In this document: in pieces, positions 47,622 to 55,459 of the stretch | Layout: every line of letters begins with the position of its first letter | Position numbering within the stretch: the first letter of the stretch is position 1 | Assembly (NCBI RefSeq): GCF_050946515.1 | Contig: NZ_JBMNUX010000012.1 | Coordinates: 1-64,000 of the forward strand | DNA: 64,000 bases | Direction: 5' to 3' | DNA from: Tractidigestivibacter sp050946515 | GTDB lineage: Bacteria; Actinomycetota; Coriobacteriia; Coriobacteriales; Atopobiaceae | The notes under the pieces: model-generated | Databases searched by the model: none | Seen by the model: only the letters and a program-made list of their open reading frames with translations | What the model was told of the DNA's origin: nothing | Made by a program: the position numbers and the translations under genes

Positions 47622-47893
47622 GTGCGCATAACCTCAATCGCCGCAGCTACCAGCACCTGCAAGATCGAGCTTATGCGCATCCCCTTCATGCCTAAGGAGG
47701 CCTTTACGCCCCTCGTGCGGCGGCAGACCGCGCATAACCTCAACGCAGGGGGCAAGACGGGGCCTCTTCTGTGAGGTTATGCGCACTCCCGTCCCCGCTC
47801 ACCTGGCTCTTGCCACCTTCGAAGCGGAAGCCAAGTGCGCATAACCTCAATCGCCGCAGGTATAGGAAGCCTTTGCGTTGAGGGTATGCGCGC
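47622..47893. repeat. three tandem hairpin repeats with shared GCGCATAACCTCA ends
   Basis: The motif GCGCATAACCTCAA occurs directly at about 47624, 47731 and 47836. Its inverted form occurs at about 47668-47680 (degenerate), 47772-47785 (GAGGTTATGCGCA) and 47875-47891 (one mismatch). Each direct/inverted pair frames a unit of about 55 bp that can fold into a hairpin, and the units recur every 105-107 bp. The first and third direct copies share a further ATCGCCGCAG. Spacers are unrelated in sequence. No protein-coding gene is credible here. Confidence 0.8.
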
Positions 47894-47912
47894 CGCCACG
47901 TGGACGCAGCGC

Positions 47913-47947
47913 AAAAAGGAGGGGCCCGCCAGCTGCAGGGCCCCTCC
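47913..47947 (-). terminator. rho-independent terminator of the hypA operon
   Basis: A perfect 10-bp stem GGAGGGGCCC/GGGCCCCTCC (47918-47927 with 47938-47947) is followed on the minus strand by TTTTT (47917-47913). It lies 26 bp past the hypA stop and ends the minus-strand operon that begins at 53.4 kb. Confidence 0.85.
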
Positions 47948-47972
47948 CTCTCTCGTGCATTGGGCGATGGCG

Positions 47973-48317
47973 CTAGACTGCTTGGATGTCCCTCACAATG
48001 ACGTCGCTCCCCGTCACCAGATAGGTGTTGTATCCGCCGCACAGCGGACAGGCGCGGCCGTACTCGGTTGTCCGATAGGTCTTCTTGCAGTCGCGGCAGT
48101 ACGAGATGCCCTGCACGATGATCATGTTCAGCTCGCACTCCTGCATGTACTTCGTCCGCTTGATGGCCCACTTGTAGCAGTCGCGGAAGTAGTCCGGCAC
48201 GATGGTAGAGACCTCGCCGACCTCGAGGTCAAGGCGAAGCACCTTGCTGACGCCGTTTTCCTCCGCTGCCTTCTCGACCATGTCGATAACGTGGACCACG
48301 ATGCCAAGCTCATGCAT
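47973..48317 (-). CDS. hypA: nickel metallochaperone HypA
   Basis: 114 residues. The N-terminal MHE nickel site is intact (MHELGIVVHV), and the zinc site has cysteines 74/77 (CRDC) and 90/93 (CPLC). HypA passes nickel to hydrogenase or urease. It abuts the 980-residue flavoprotein gene with no gap. No hydrogenase, urease or other hyp genes are seen in the window. Confidence 0.93.
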   Translation of the reverse strand: MHELGIVVHVIDMVEKAAEENGVSKVLRLDLEVGEVSTIVPDYFRDCYKWAIKRTKYMQECELNMIIVQGISYCRDCKKTYRTTEYGRACPLCGGYNTYLVTGSDVIVRDIQAV

Positions 48318-51260
48318 CTAGCGGCTCCCCCAGCTCTTGCGAGCCTCCTCGCGCCTGCGCGTCTCCTCAACGGTCTCCGCGCTGGCGTTTCCGGTATAGG
48401 GGTGCGTCTTGTCGAACTCCCTATGCGTGCGCTCGTATTCCTTCCTCTTGGCGCGCATGGCCTTCGCGTCCTCGGAGCCGGCGTTGCCCACGATCTTCAT
48501 CGCGCGCTTCAGCTGATAGCCCATAAGCCCGCCGACCTTGTCCTCCGCGCGGCGCATGTCGGTCATCTCGGGGTGGTCGCGATACAGGTGGATGGCATCA
48601 AACTTGCAGCGAGTGGTGCAGATGCCGCAGCCAATGCACTTGTTGGGGTCGACGACGGACGCTCCGCAGGACAGGCACCTCGAGCACTCGGCGTGGACCT
48701 GCTCCTCGGTCAGCGTGCGGTGCACGTCGCGGAAGCGGTCGGCTCCCTCGGGGTCCATGCCCTCCTCCTGGCGGCCCGCGTTGTCGTAGTTGTCAACCAG
48801 CAGGTCGTCCTTGTCGAACGCCAGGTAGTTGTGGCGGTCGCGACCAATGGTCAGGCTCGCGCCCTCCTGCACGAAGCGATTCAGCGAGTCGGCGGCGTAA
48901 TGGCCCTCGGCGATGGCGTCGATGACGAACTTAGGACCGGTCAGCACGTCTCCGCCCACAAAGATCTCGGGGTCGGCAGTCTGGAAGGTCAGCTCGTCTG
49001 CCTGCGGATAGTTGCCATGATGGAACGTGACGGAGCGCCCGTTCAGAAGCCCGCCCCATTCGACGGCCTGCCCGATGGCAAACACGATCCGGTCGCACTC
49101 GACGGTCTTGGTCTCGTCCTCGTCATATAGCGGCGAGAAGCGCCCGGTCTGGGGGTCGATGACGCGCGTGCAGCGCTTGAAGACGATGCCCGACACGTGG
49201 CCGGCATCGTCGGTCAGGACCTCCTTGGGACCCCAGCCGTTGTCCACAACGACGTCGTCCCCAAGCGTCTCGGCGATCTCTGCGTTGGTAGCCGGCATCT
49301 CGTCGCGCTGCTCGAGCGAGACCATCGTGACGATGTCTGCCCCGCGGCGCTTGGCGTTGCGCGCGCAGTCGACGGCCACGTTGCCGCCGCCCACGACCAC
49401 AACGCGCCCGCTCATGGCAGGGTTGCCGGCGGCCATGGAGCTCTCGAGGTAGTGCACGGCGACGTCGGTTCCCTCGGCGTCGTCGCCGGGAACGCCGGGA
49501 CGGCGGCCGCCCTGGCAGCCTATGGCAAGGTAGAAGGCCGCAAACCCCTGCTCCTTGAGCTGCTCCAGCGTCACGTCCCGCCCGACCTCGACGCCGCAGC
49601 GAATCTCGACGCCCAACTCCTCGATGATCTTGACCTCGGCCTGAAGCACGTCCTTCTCGAGCTTGTAGGTGGGGATGCCGTACATCATCATGCCGCCAGG
49701 CTGCTCGTGCTTCTCGAACACGACGGGGGAGTAGCCCATCAGAGCCAGGTAATAGGCGCAGGAAAGCCCGGCAGGGCCGGCGCCGATGATGGCGATCTTC
49801 TCGTCAAAGTGGCCCTTCACCGACGCGACGCGGCGCTTGGGCAGGGCGTGCTGGGCCTGCGCGAGGTCGTAGTCGGCAACGAACTTCTTGACCGCGTCAA
49901 TCGAGACGGGCGCGTCGATGGTGCCGCGCGTGCAGGCGTCCTCGCAGCGCTTGTTGCAGATGCGGCCGCAGACGGCGGGGAAGGGGTTCATCGTGCGGAT
50001 GAGCTCGATCGCCTCGTCGTACTTGCCCTCCTTGGCCTTCTGAAGGTAGGCCTGGACAGGCACGTGAGCAGGGCAGGCCGCCTTGCATGGAGAAGAGCCC
50101 GTCGGCCAGGTGTTGCTCATGCGGGCGGTGTCGCGGTAGTTCTCGTCCCAGGCGTACTTGCCCCAGCGAATCTTGTCGGGGAGAATCGCGCGCGGGTAGT
50201 TGGGCTGCGTGCCGTCGGCGCGACAGAGCTTCTGCCCCAGCTTGACGGCGCCTGCGGGGCAGGACTCCACGCACAGGCCGCACGCGACGCACTTCTCGGG
50301 CGTTACCTTGGCGGTGTAGGAGCTGCGCGAGAGGTTCGGCGTGTTGAAGAGCATGCTCGTGCGCAGGGCGTTGCAGATCTTGACGTCGCAGTTGCAGATG
50401 TCGAAGATGTGCGTCTCGCCGTCGATGTTGGTGATCTGGTGCACAAAGCCGTTGTCCTCGGCCTTTTGCAGGATGTCGAGCGCCTCGTCGGCGGTGATGT
50501 AGTGCGCGCGGCCGGTCTCGACGGTGTAGTCGGCCATGTCGCCCACCTGGATGCACCAGTCGTCGGGGTCGTCTGCGCAGCCCTCGCCGAGCTTCGTGCG
50601 CGAGTAGCGGCACGAGCAGATGCCCGCGGAGATGTGGCCCTCGTACTTCTTCAGCCAATAGGAGATGCGCTCGAGGTCGACTGCCTCGTTCTGGAAGTTG
50701 ACCGCCTCCTCGACTGGAATCACGTGCATGCCGATGCCGTCGCCTCCGGGCGGGACCATCTGCGTGATTCCCGCGAGCGGCTGGAACGTCATACGCTCGA
50801 AGAAGTTCGCAACGGCAGGGTTCTTGTCGACGCGGTCCTTGCTCGAGTTGAAGAGCTCCGCGGATCCCGGAACGAAGTACGGCACGCGCCAGCGCTTGAT
50901 CTTGGGCGCGTCTTCGATTGGCGCGTCATGGCTGTAGTTGTCGCCGTAGTCGTACTCGAGGATGCCGACCCAGCTCATCTGGTCGAGAAGCTCCTGCAGG
51001 TGCGCGGGCTCGATGTCGGGCGCCAGCTGCATCATCTCCTCGAGGGTGTAGAACTTGCGCAGCTTCATGCGGTTGGCAAGGTCGACCATCTCGTCGGAGA
51101 GGACCTCCTTGAGGCCCCAGTACTCTGGGTCATCGGTCTTGATGCCGCCTATCTTGTGGGCGACGACGTCGGTGATCTTGCGTCCAAGCTTGGCCACGGC
51201 TGCGTCGCGCTCGGCCTCGTTCTGATAGATGGAGCGATGCTCCTTGAATTGCTCAGGCAT
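48318..51260 (-). CDS. large Fe-S flavoprotein, GltD-like NAD(P) oxidoreductase
   Basis: 980 residues, multidomain. Residues 1-310 are an N-terminal module with unusual cysteines (ICSCRYSR at 215, DWCIQVGDMA at 236 and ICNCDVKIC at 288-296). A ferredoxin-type site CVACGLCVESCP is at 324-335. A GltD/DPYD-type N-terminal Fe-S region is at 391-445 (PCKAACPAHVPVQAYL, CGRICNKRCEDAC). FAD and NAD(P) Rossmann folds follow (IIGAGPAGLSCAYYLA at 490-506; VVVVGGGNVAVDCARNAKRRGAD). A C-terminal ferredoxin has CIGCGICTTRC. It should shuttle electrons between NAD(P)H, FAD and several clusters. It lies between hypB and hypA with 3 bp and 0 bp spacing, so it is a core part of this operon. Substrate unknown. 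Confidence 0.85.
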   Translation of the reverse strand: MPEQFKEHRSIYQNEAERDAAVAKLGRKITDVVAHKIGGIKTDDPEYWGLKEVLSDEMVDLANRMKLRKFYTLEEMMQLAPDIEPAHLQELLDQMSWVGILEYDYGDNYSHDAPIEDAPKIKRWRVPYFVPGSAELFNSSKDRVDKNPAVANFFERMTFQPLAGITQMVPPGGDGIGMHVIPVEEAVNFQNEAVDLERISYWLKKYEGHISAGICSCRYSRTKLGEGCADDPDDWCIQVGDMADYTVETGRAHYITADEALDILQKAEDNGFVHQITNIDGETHIFDICNCDVKICNALRTSMLFNTPNLSRSSYTAKVTPEKCVACGLCVESCPAGAVKLGQKLCRADGTQPNYPRAILPDKIRWGKYAWDENYRDTARMSNTWPTGSSPCKAACPAHVPVQAYLQKAKEGKYDEAIELIRTMNPFPAVCGRICNKRCEDACTRGTIDAPVSIDAVKKFVADYDLAQAQHALPKRRVASVKGHFDEKIAIIGAGPAGLSCAYYLALMGYSPVVFEKHEQPGGMMMYGIPTYKLEKDVLQAEVKIIEELGVEIRCGVEVGRDVTLEQLKEQGFAAFYLAIGCQGGRRPGVPGDDAEGTDVAVHYLESSMAAGNPAMSGRVVVVGGGNVAVDCARNAKRRGADIVTMVSLEQRDEMPATNAEIAETLGDDVVVDNGWGPKEVLTDDAGHVSGIVFKRCTRVIDPQTGRFSPLYDEDETKTVECDRIVFAIGQAVEWGGLLNGRSVTFHHGNYPQADELTFQTADPEIFVGGDVLTGPKFVIDAIAEGHYAADSLNRFVQEGASLTIGRDRHNYLAFDKDDLLVDNYDNAGRQEEGMDPEGADRFRDVHRTLTEEQVHAECSRCLSCGASVVDPNKCIGCGICTTRCKFDAIHLYRDHPEMTDMRRAEDKVGGLMGYQLKRAMKIVGNAGSEDAKAMRAKRKEYERTHREFDKTHPYTGNASAETVEETRRREEARKSWGSR

Positions 51261-51263
51261 CGG

Positions 51264-51938
51264 CTATGCCTCCCTCCACGCGCTGGCCTCGCGGCGAACC
51301 CACGCCGCGAGCTCGTCCACGCCCTCTCCGGTCTTGGCTGAAATGGGGATCACCTGGCAGCTGGGATTTCGCGCAGCCAGGTATCCCTTGAACTTGTCAA
51401 TGTCGAAGTCAAAGTAGGGAAGGACGTCAACCTTGTTCAGCACAACGACGTCGGCCTTCTCGAACATCAGCGGGTACTTGAGGGGCTTGTCGTCGCCCTC
51501 GGGCACCGAGAGAATCACGCAGTTCTTCGACGCTCCGGTATCGAACTCCGCAGGGCACACCAAGTTGCCGACGTTCTCAAGGAAAAGCAGGTCAAGGCCA
51601 TCGGTCTCAAGCGAGTCAAGACCAGTTTTTGTCATGCCGGCGTCCAAGTGGCACATGCCGCCCGTGTGGAGCTGGATGGCCTTGGCGCCGGTGTCGCGCA
51701 CGATGTCTTCGGTGTCGACCGCGCCGTCGATGTCGGCCTCCATGACGCCGATCTTGTAGTCGCTCTTCAGCAGGTTGATCAGGCGCGTGAGCGTGGTGGT
51801 CTTGCCAGAGCCGGGAGAGCTCATCACGTTCACCAAGAACTGCCCGCGGCTGCGAAGCTGCTGGCGAACGCGCTTGGCCTCGGCGTCGTTGTCGGCGAAC
51901 ACGCTCTCCTTGAGCTCGATGACCTTGACTTCTTCCAT
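51264..51938 (-). CDS. hypB: nickel-inserting GTPase HypB
   Basis: 224 residues. P-loop MSSPGSGKTTTL is near residues 39-50, switch EADIDGAVDTEDI follows, and the metal-binding GGMCHLDAGM carries the Cys-His pair at the G-domain dimer interface. LNKVD is the guanine motif. The N-terminal CxxCGC or His-rich nickel store of some HypB proteins is missing. Normally it delivers nickel with HypA to [NiFe]-hydrogenase. Gene order places it between the isomerase homologue and the Fe-S flavoprotein. Confidence 0.94.
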   Translation of the reverse strand: MEEVKVIELKESVFADNDAEAKRVRQQLRSRGQFLVNVMSSPGSGKTTTLTRLINLLKSDYKIGVMEADIDGAVDTEDIVRDTGAKAIQLHTGGMCHLDAGMTKTGLDSLETDGLDLLFLENVGNLVCPAEFDTGASKNCVILSVPEGDDKPLKYPLMFEKADVVVLNKVDVLPYFDFDIDKFKGYLAARNPSCQVIPISAKTGEGVDELAAWVRREASAWREA

Positions 51939-51971
51939 GTAGTTCCTCTCCTTGGGACCCTTCCGGGGCAG

Positions 51972-53360
51972 CTAGTCGGCAAAGAACCTGCGAACGAGGT
52001 CCTTGCTATATTCTACGGTCTCCTCCATGTCGCCGAAGGCCATGACCTCGCCGGCGAAGTAGGCGTTGCGCTGCCCCTGCAGGGCCTCTACCTTGTCGTA
52101 CCATCCGTCTGCGTAGTCGGCGCTCGAGACGTGCGGGAAGTAGTACCAGTCATCGATGCGCTCGGTCTTGACCACGGGAAGGCCAGACTTCGCCATGTCG
52201 GCAAGGGTGGTGTCGCGAGCCTGCTCAAAGGGCACGTCGGGCATGCCCTCGTGGTTGCGCAGCGTGAAGGTGACAAGCGGCTGAGGCCCGCAGTCTGGCC
52301 AGCGATGATAGAACACCATCAGGTGACCGCGGGTCTCGTTGGTCATGTTGGCGAAATAGTAGTACGAGATGTCCGGGGCCTTGTCGTCCTCGGTGCGCAC
52401 CGCCATGGTGAAGTACTCCTTGTTCTGGATCTTCGAGAAGAGCTGGCGCTCCTCGTCGGTGGCGTCGCCATAGTCCATGAACATCTCGAGCGGCGTGCAG
52501 ATGATGATCTTGTCGAAGACCTCCTGGCGCTCGCCGTCAGGGCCCTTCACGGTCACGGTCACCTTGCTGTCGTCGCGGACGACGCCCACGACCTCGGTGT
52601 TCAAGACAGCGGGGTGCTTCAGGTGGTCGTTCACGCCCTGCCAGATGGACTCGGTGCCATTCTTCCAAGTCCAGAGCTTTCCCGTCGAGAGGAACTGCCT
52701 CACGGTGTAGGCGTCAAGGTACTTGAGCACGTAGGCAGCCGGAATCTCGTCGAAGTAGCCATAGCCGAACGACGTGAAGGGACCCTTCCAGACCATCTCG
52801 GCATCCTCGCAATGGTTGAGCTTCAGGAACTCCGAGAAGGGAAGGGACAGGTCCTTCAGGTTGGGGTTCTCGCCCTCGATGTGCGCGAGCTTGAGCTCGG
52901 GGGAAGGGCAAAGGCCCTCGTAACGACCTTGGGCCACGCCGCGGTGGCCGTTGACGTCGTAGCCCTTGTACTTGGTTGCGAGCAGCTTGGAGAGCTTGCG
53001 CATCTTGAGAAGCTTGTTCAGCATCGAGATCTTGGACTGCTTGAGAGGCGTGCCGTCAGTGTTGGTGAAGCGGCGCCCCATGGCAGGACCGTCGGCGTGC
53101 GACGTGCCGCCGAACTCCTCGCACTCATGCACCGCGAAGTAGGTCTCGCAGCCCATGACCGCGCCCATCTCGATGGTGCGCTGCTCCTTCTTGCCGTCCT
53201 TTGTGGTGACCTCCATCTTGGGGGAGAACGCCTTGCCGCCAACGCGCCCGCTCTTCTCGTAGATGACGTAGTTGTCGTAGCCCGCCTTCTCAAGGTACAT
53301 GGCCATTGAGGTGCCGGCCGGGCCTCCGCCTACGATGCAGATGCGCTGGTTCTTGTCCAT
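51972..53360 (-). CDS. polyunsaturated fatty acid (linoleate) isomerase homologue, FAD-dependent
   Basis: 462 residues. FAD motif IVGGGPAGTSMAMYLEKAGY is at the N-terminus, followed by GRVGGKAFSP. Long stretches match, from memory, the Propionibacterium/Cutibacterium acnes isomerase that makes trans-10,cis-12 conjugated linoleic acid: LLATKYKGYDVNGH, FTSFGYGYFDEIPAAYVLKYLD, GKLWTWKNGTE, YYFPHVSSADYADGWYDKV and FAGEVMAFGDMEE. No signal peptide or membrane anchor is obvious. As first gene of the operon with hypB, the Fe-S flavoprotein and hypA, it may be one step in a fatty acid isomerisation/reduction route. Activity and regiochemistry are inferred. Confidence 0.8.
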   Translation of the reverse strand: MDKNQRICIVGGGPAGTSMAMYLEKAGYDNYVIYEKSGRVGGKAFSPKMEVTTKDGKKEQRTIEMGAVMGCETYFAVHECEEFGGTSHADGPAMGRRFTNTDGTPLKQSKISMLNKLLKMRKLSKLLATKYKGYDVNGHRGVAQGRYEGLCPSPELKLAHIEGENPNLKDLSLPFSEFLKLNHCEDAEMVWKGPFTSFGYGYFDEIPAAYVLKYLDAYTVRQFLSTGKLWTWKNGTESIWQGVNDHLKHPAVLNTEVVGVVRDDSKVTVTVKGPDGERQEVFDKIIICTPLEMFMDYGDATDEERQLFSKIQNKEYFTMAVRTEDDKAPDISYYYFANMTNETRGHLMVFYHRWPDCGPQPLVTFTLRNHEGMPDVPFEQARDTTLADMAKSGLPVVKTERIDDWYYFPHVSSADYADGWYDKVEALQGQRNAYFAGEVMAFGDMEETVEYSKDLVRRFFAD

Positions 53361-53517
53361 AAGTGATTCCTCTCGCGTTTGCTGACGGCTGTGTGCATTT
53401 TTTCAGCAGCCTTACATACAGTTGTCTAGTCTATACGCGAATATAGTCACTGCGACCAAGAATCTGTCCGCATTTAGTCAAATAAATTATCAGTTGTGTG
53501 CTTGCTCGCTGCGAGAG
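53361..53517. promoter_or_regulatory. AT-rich intergenic upstream of the isomerase operon
   Basis: About 157 bp with markedly lower GC than its surroundings. On the minus strand it holds a TTGACT (-35-like) and a TATATT. A short palindrome, CTATA-6 nt-TATAG, lies at 53431-53446. A promoter for the minus-strand operon probably lies here; exact elements are not certain. Confidence 0.35.
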
Positions 53518-53988
53518 CTATGAGATGTGGGGATATCGGTCATAGTATGCGCGCAAAAGCGAGATGCTATCCCTTCTGAGAACGCCCTTCGTCACCTTGG
53601 GCTCCCAGGCGGAACTCCTGAAGACGGTATCGGCGCACTTGCTGCCCGGGTCGCAGATGATCTTGCCCAAGTCCTTGTCGGTGGCTGCATACACAAGGCG
53701 ACCGACGTGCGCCCACACGATGACGCCGCAGCACATGAAGCACGGCTCGCAGTTGGCGTAGATCGTGTAGTCGGAAAGGTCCTTGATGCCGGTCTGCGCG
53801 CAATACCTGCGGATGAGCCCCGAGGTTGCATGCATCGTCTTGTCTCCCGAGGTCTTCACCTGGTTCTCGTTCTCAAAGACGATGCTGCCGTCCTTCACCA
53901 GCACGGCGCCGAAGGGTTCGTTTCCGTGCTTGACTGCCGAAACGGCCACCTTGATTGCCTGGCGCATAAATCGTTCGTCTTCGGTCAT
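53518..53988 (-). CDS. nucleoside deaminase-fold protein missing the catalytic Glu
   Basis: 156 residues from ATG 53988 with GAGGAG upstream. The cytidine/guanine deaminase fold is clear: NEPFGAVLVKDGSIV and the zinc Cys motif NCEPCFMC (residues 79-86). The usual HAE motif, in which Glu transfers the proton, reads HAT at 53-55 (TMHATSGLIRR). Zinc ligands His53, Cys83 and Cys86 remain. It may be inactive, regulatory or use another residue. Homologues act on guanine, cytosine or tRNA adenosine. It stands alone between the isomerase operon and a divergent ROK kinase. Confidence 0.8.
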   Translation of the reverse strand: MTEDERFMRQAIKVAVSAVKHGNEPFGAVLVKDGSIVFENENQVKTSGDKTMHATSGLIRRYCAQTGIKDLSDYTIYANCEPCFMCCGVIVWAHVGRLVYAATDKDLGKIICDPGSKCADTVFRSSAWEPKVTKGVLRRDSISLLRAYYDRYPHIS

Positions 53989-54113
53989 GGATGCTCCTCA
54001 CGCTCTCTCTGTACGAAAGGTGATTTTCCCACACAGCAAGGGACCCTTTCATGCTGAAACGCATCCGGATTAAGATTGGGTGATATCGCAGGAAAAGAGC
54101 TTAGGAGAACGAA

Positions 54114-55025
54114 ATGGCGAGATACGTCGTGCTCGACATCGGCGGGACTTTCGTGAAGTGCGCGACGATGGACGAGAGCGCGTCGTTCATCGACCGTAGC
54201 AAGGTTCCGTCTGTGCGCTCTAGCCTTGATGGCTTTCTCAGCTGTCTCGATGCCTGCATCGCACCGCGACTAATCGGCGCCGAGGGTATCGCCGTCAGCA
54301 TGCCGGGCCGAGTGGACACGGACCGAGGCGTGGCCATAAGTGGTGGAGCCTTCAGCTTCATTGACAGCCTTCCCATAGCGCAGAAGCTGCAAGAGCGCTA
54401 CGGGATTCCAGTGACCGTGGCGAACGATGCGAAGTGCGCGACGGCGGCCGAGCTTTGGGATGGCGCGCTCAGCGATGTCAATAGCGGGCTTGTTTACGTA
54501 CTGGGAACTGGCATCGGAGGCGGCATTGCGATGGACGGCCACGTGGTCATGGGCAGCCATTTTGCCGCAGGCGAGCTGAGCTTCTGCGTGGGGGATGCTT
54601 CGAGGCCTTACGGAGTCAACAACCTAATCGCAGCAAAGCTTGGAACGAAGGGGCTCTTGCGCACCTATGAAGAAGCGTCCGGCGAAAAGGTTGACGGCAT
54701 CGAGCTCTTTCGGCGCATCGACGCTGGCGAAAGAGAGGCTGCAACCGTCTTTGACGAGTTCTGCGACCTGACCGCAAAGTTCCTTTTTGACCTGCAGGCG
54801 ATCCTCGACGTTGACCGCATCGCTATTGGCGGAGGCATCAGCGCACAGCCAATATTGATCTCCGAGCTCGATGCTCGCCTGAAGGGGCTTTACGAAACTC
54901 TGACCGAACAACTTGGGACAATCGCCTGCCAGGCTCCGGAGGTCGTCCGCTGTCGGTATGGCAACGACGCAAACTTGATTGGGGCGCTTGGAATTCACTT
55001 AAGAAAGATGGAAGCACAGGGCTAA
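54114..55025 (+). CDS. ROK-family sugar kinase
   Basis: 303 residues. The ATP motif is VLDIGGTFVKCATM, with VSMPGRVDTDRG, VANDAKCATAAELWDG and VLGTGIGGGIAMDG. The zinc-binding CxCGxxGC motif and the ExGH of many ROK proteins are absent (AGELSFCVG instead). This is the pattern seen in beta-glucoside kinase-like members. Substrate is probably a glucose-type sugar or glucoside, not provable here. It is convergent with the DUF1810 gene, overlapping its stop by 4 bp. Confidence 0.85.
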   Translation: MARYVVLDIGGTFVKCATMDESASFIDRSKVPSVRSSLDGFLSCLDACIAPRLIGAEGIAVSMPGRVDTDRGVAISGGAFSFIDSLPIAQKLQERYGIPVTVANDAKCATAAELWDGALSDVNSGLVYVLGTGIGGGIAMDGHVVMGSHFAAGELSFCVGDASRPYGVNNLIAAKLGTKGLLRTYEEASGEKVDGIELFRRIDAGEREAATVFDEFCDLTAKFLFDLQAILDVDRIAIGGGISAQPILISELDARLKGLYETLTEQLGTIACQAPEVVRCRYGNDANLIGALGIHLRKMEAQG

Positions 55026-55459
55026 AGCCCAAGAAGCTCCAGAGTCTTGGGGTCTGGCCTGCCGTCATAGAACTTTTTAAGCACACGGGAAAACACGGCG
55101 TCATCTGATGAGGCAACTTGGTCAAAGAGCGTCATGGAAGATCGTAGCTTGAGGTCGTCAGGATGGCCCATCACGGCGTGGGGGTCATCCGTCGGAAGCT
55201 CCAAAAGGGCAGAAGAGATGGTGCGGAGGTTGGCACCAAGATAGGGGTGTGCCAAGAAAGCGCGCGCCTCATCGGCATCCTCGATTCCGTAATACTTGGC
55301 AGTCGAGCTGTAACCGAGCTCTTTTAGCTGGGGGAATATATACCAGATCCAGTGAGAGCGCTTGTGCCCTGAGCGAATCTCAGCCAAGGCGGTGTCGAAG
55401 TCTCGCCGCTGCGCCTTAACGAACCTCTCTAGGTCATAGCCATAGGTCGAAGTTGCCAT
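55022..55459 (-). CDS. DUF1810 family protein
   Basis: 145 residues from ATG 55459, preceded by GAGGGG; a GTG three codons upstream is possible. YDLERFVKAQRRDFDTALAEIRSGHKRSHWIWYIFPQ at the N-terminus and DDLKLRSSMTLF are characteristic of DUF1810. The function of the family is unknown. It is convergent with the ROK gene. Confidence 0.85.
   Translation of the reverse strand: MATSTYGYDLERFVKAQRRDFDTALAEIRSGHKRSHWIWYIFPQLKELGYSSTAKYYGIEDADEARAFLAHPYLGANLRTISSALLELPTDDPHAVMGHPDDLKLRSSMTLFDQVASSDDAVFSRVLKKFYDGRPDPKTLELLGL

Noticed and set aside
47622..47893. Possible CRISPR array
   Set aside because: Repeats alternate in orientation, units form hairpins with a period of about 106 bp, and no cas genes are present.
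49197..51341. A 714-codon open frame opposite the Fe-S flavoprotein gene
   Set aside because: It is antisense to a gene with clear domains throughout. Its Leu/Val/Arg/His-rich composition is typical of the non-coding strand of GC-rich genes.
51648..53309. A 553-codon open frame opposite the isomerase and hypB
   Set aside because: It runs antisense across two recognised genes and has no motifs. It is an artefact of high third-position GC.
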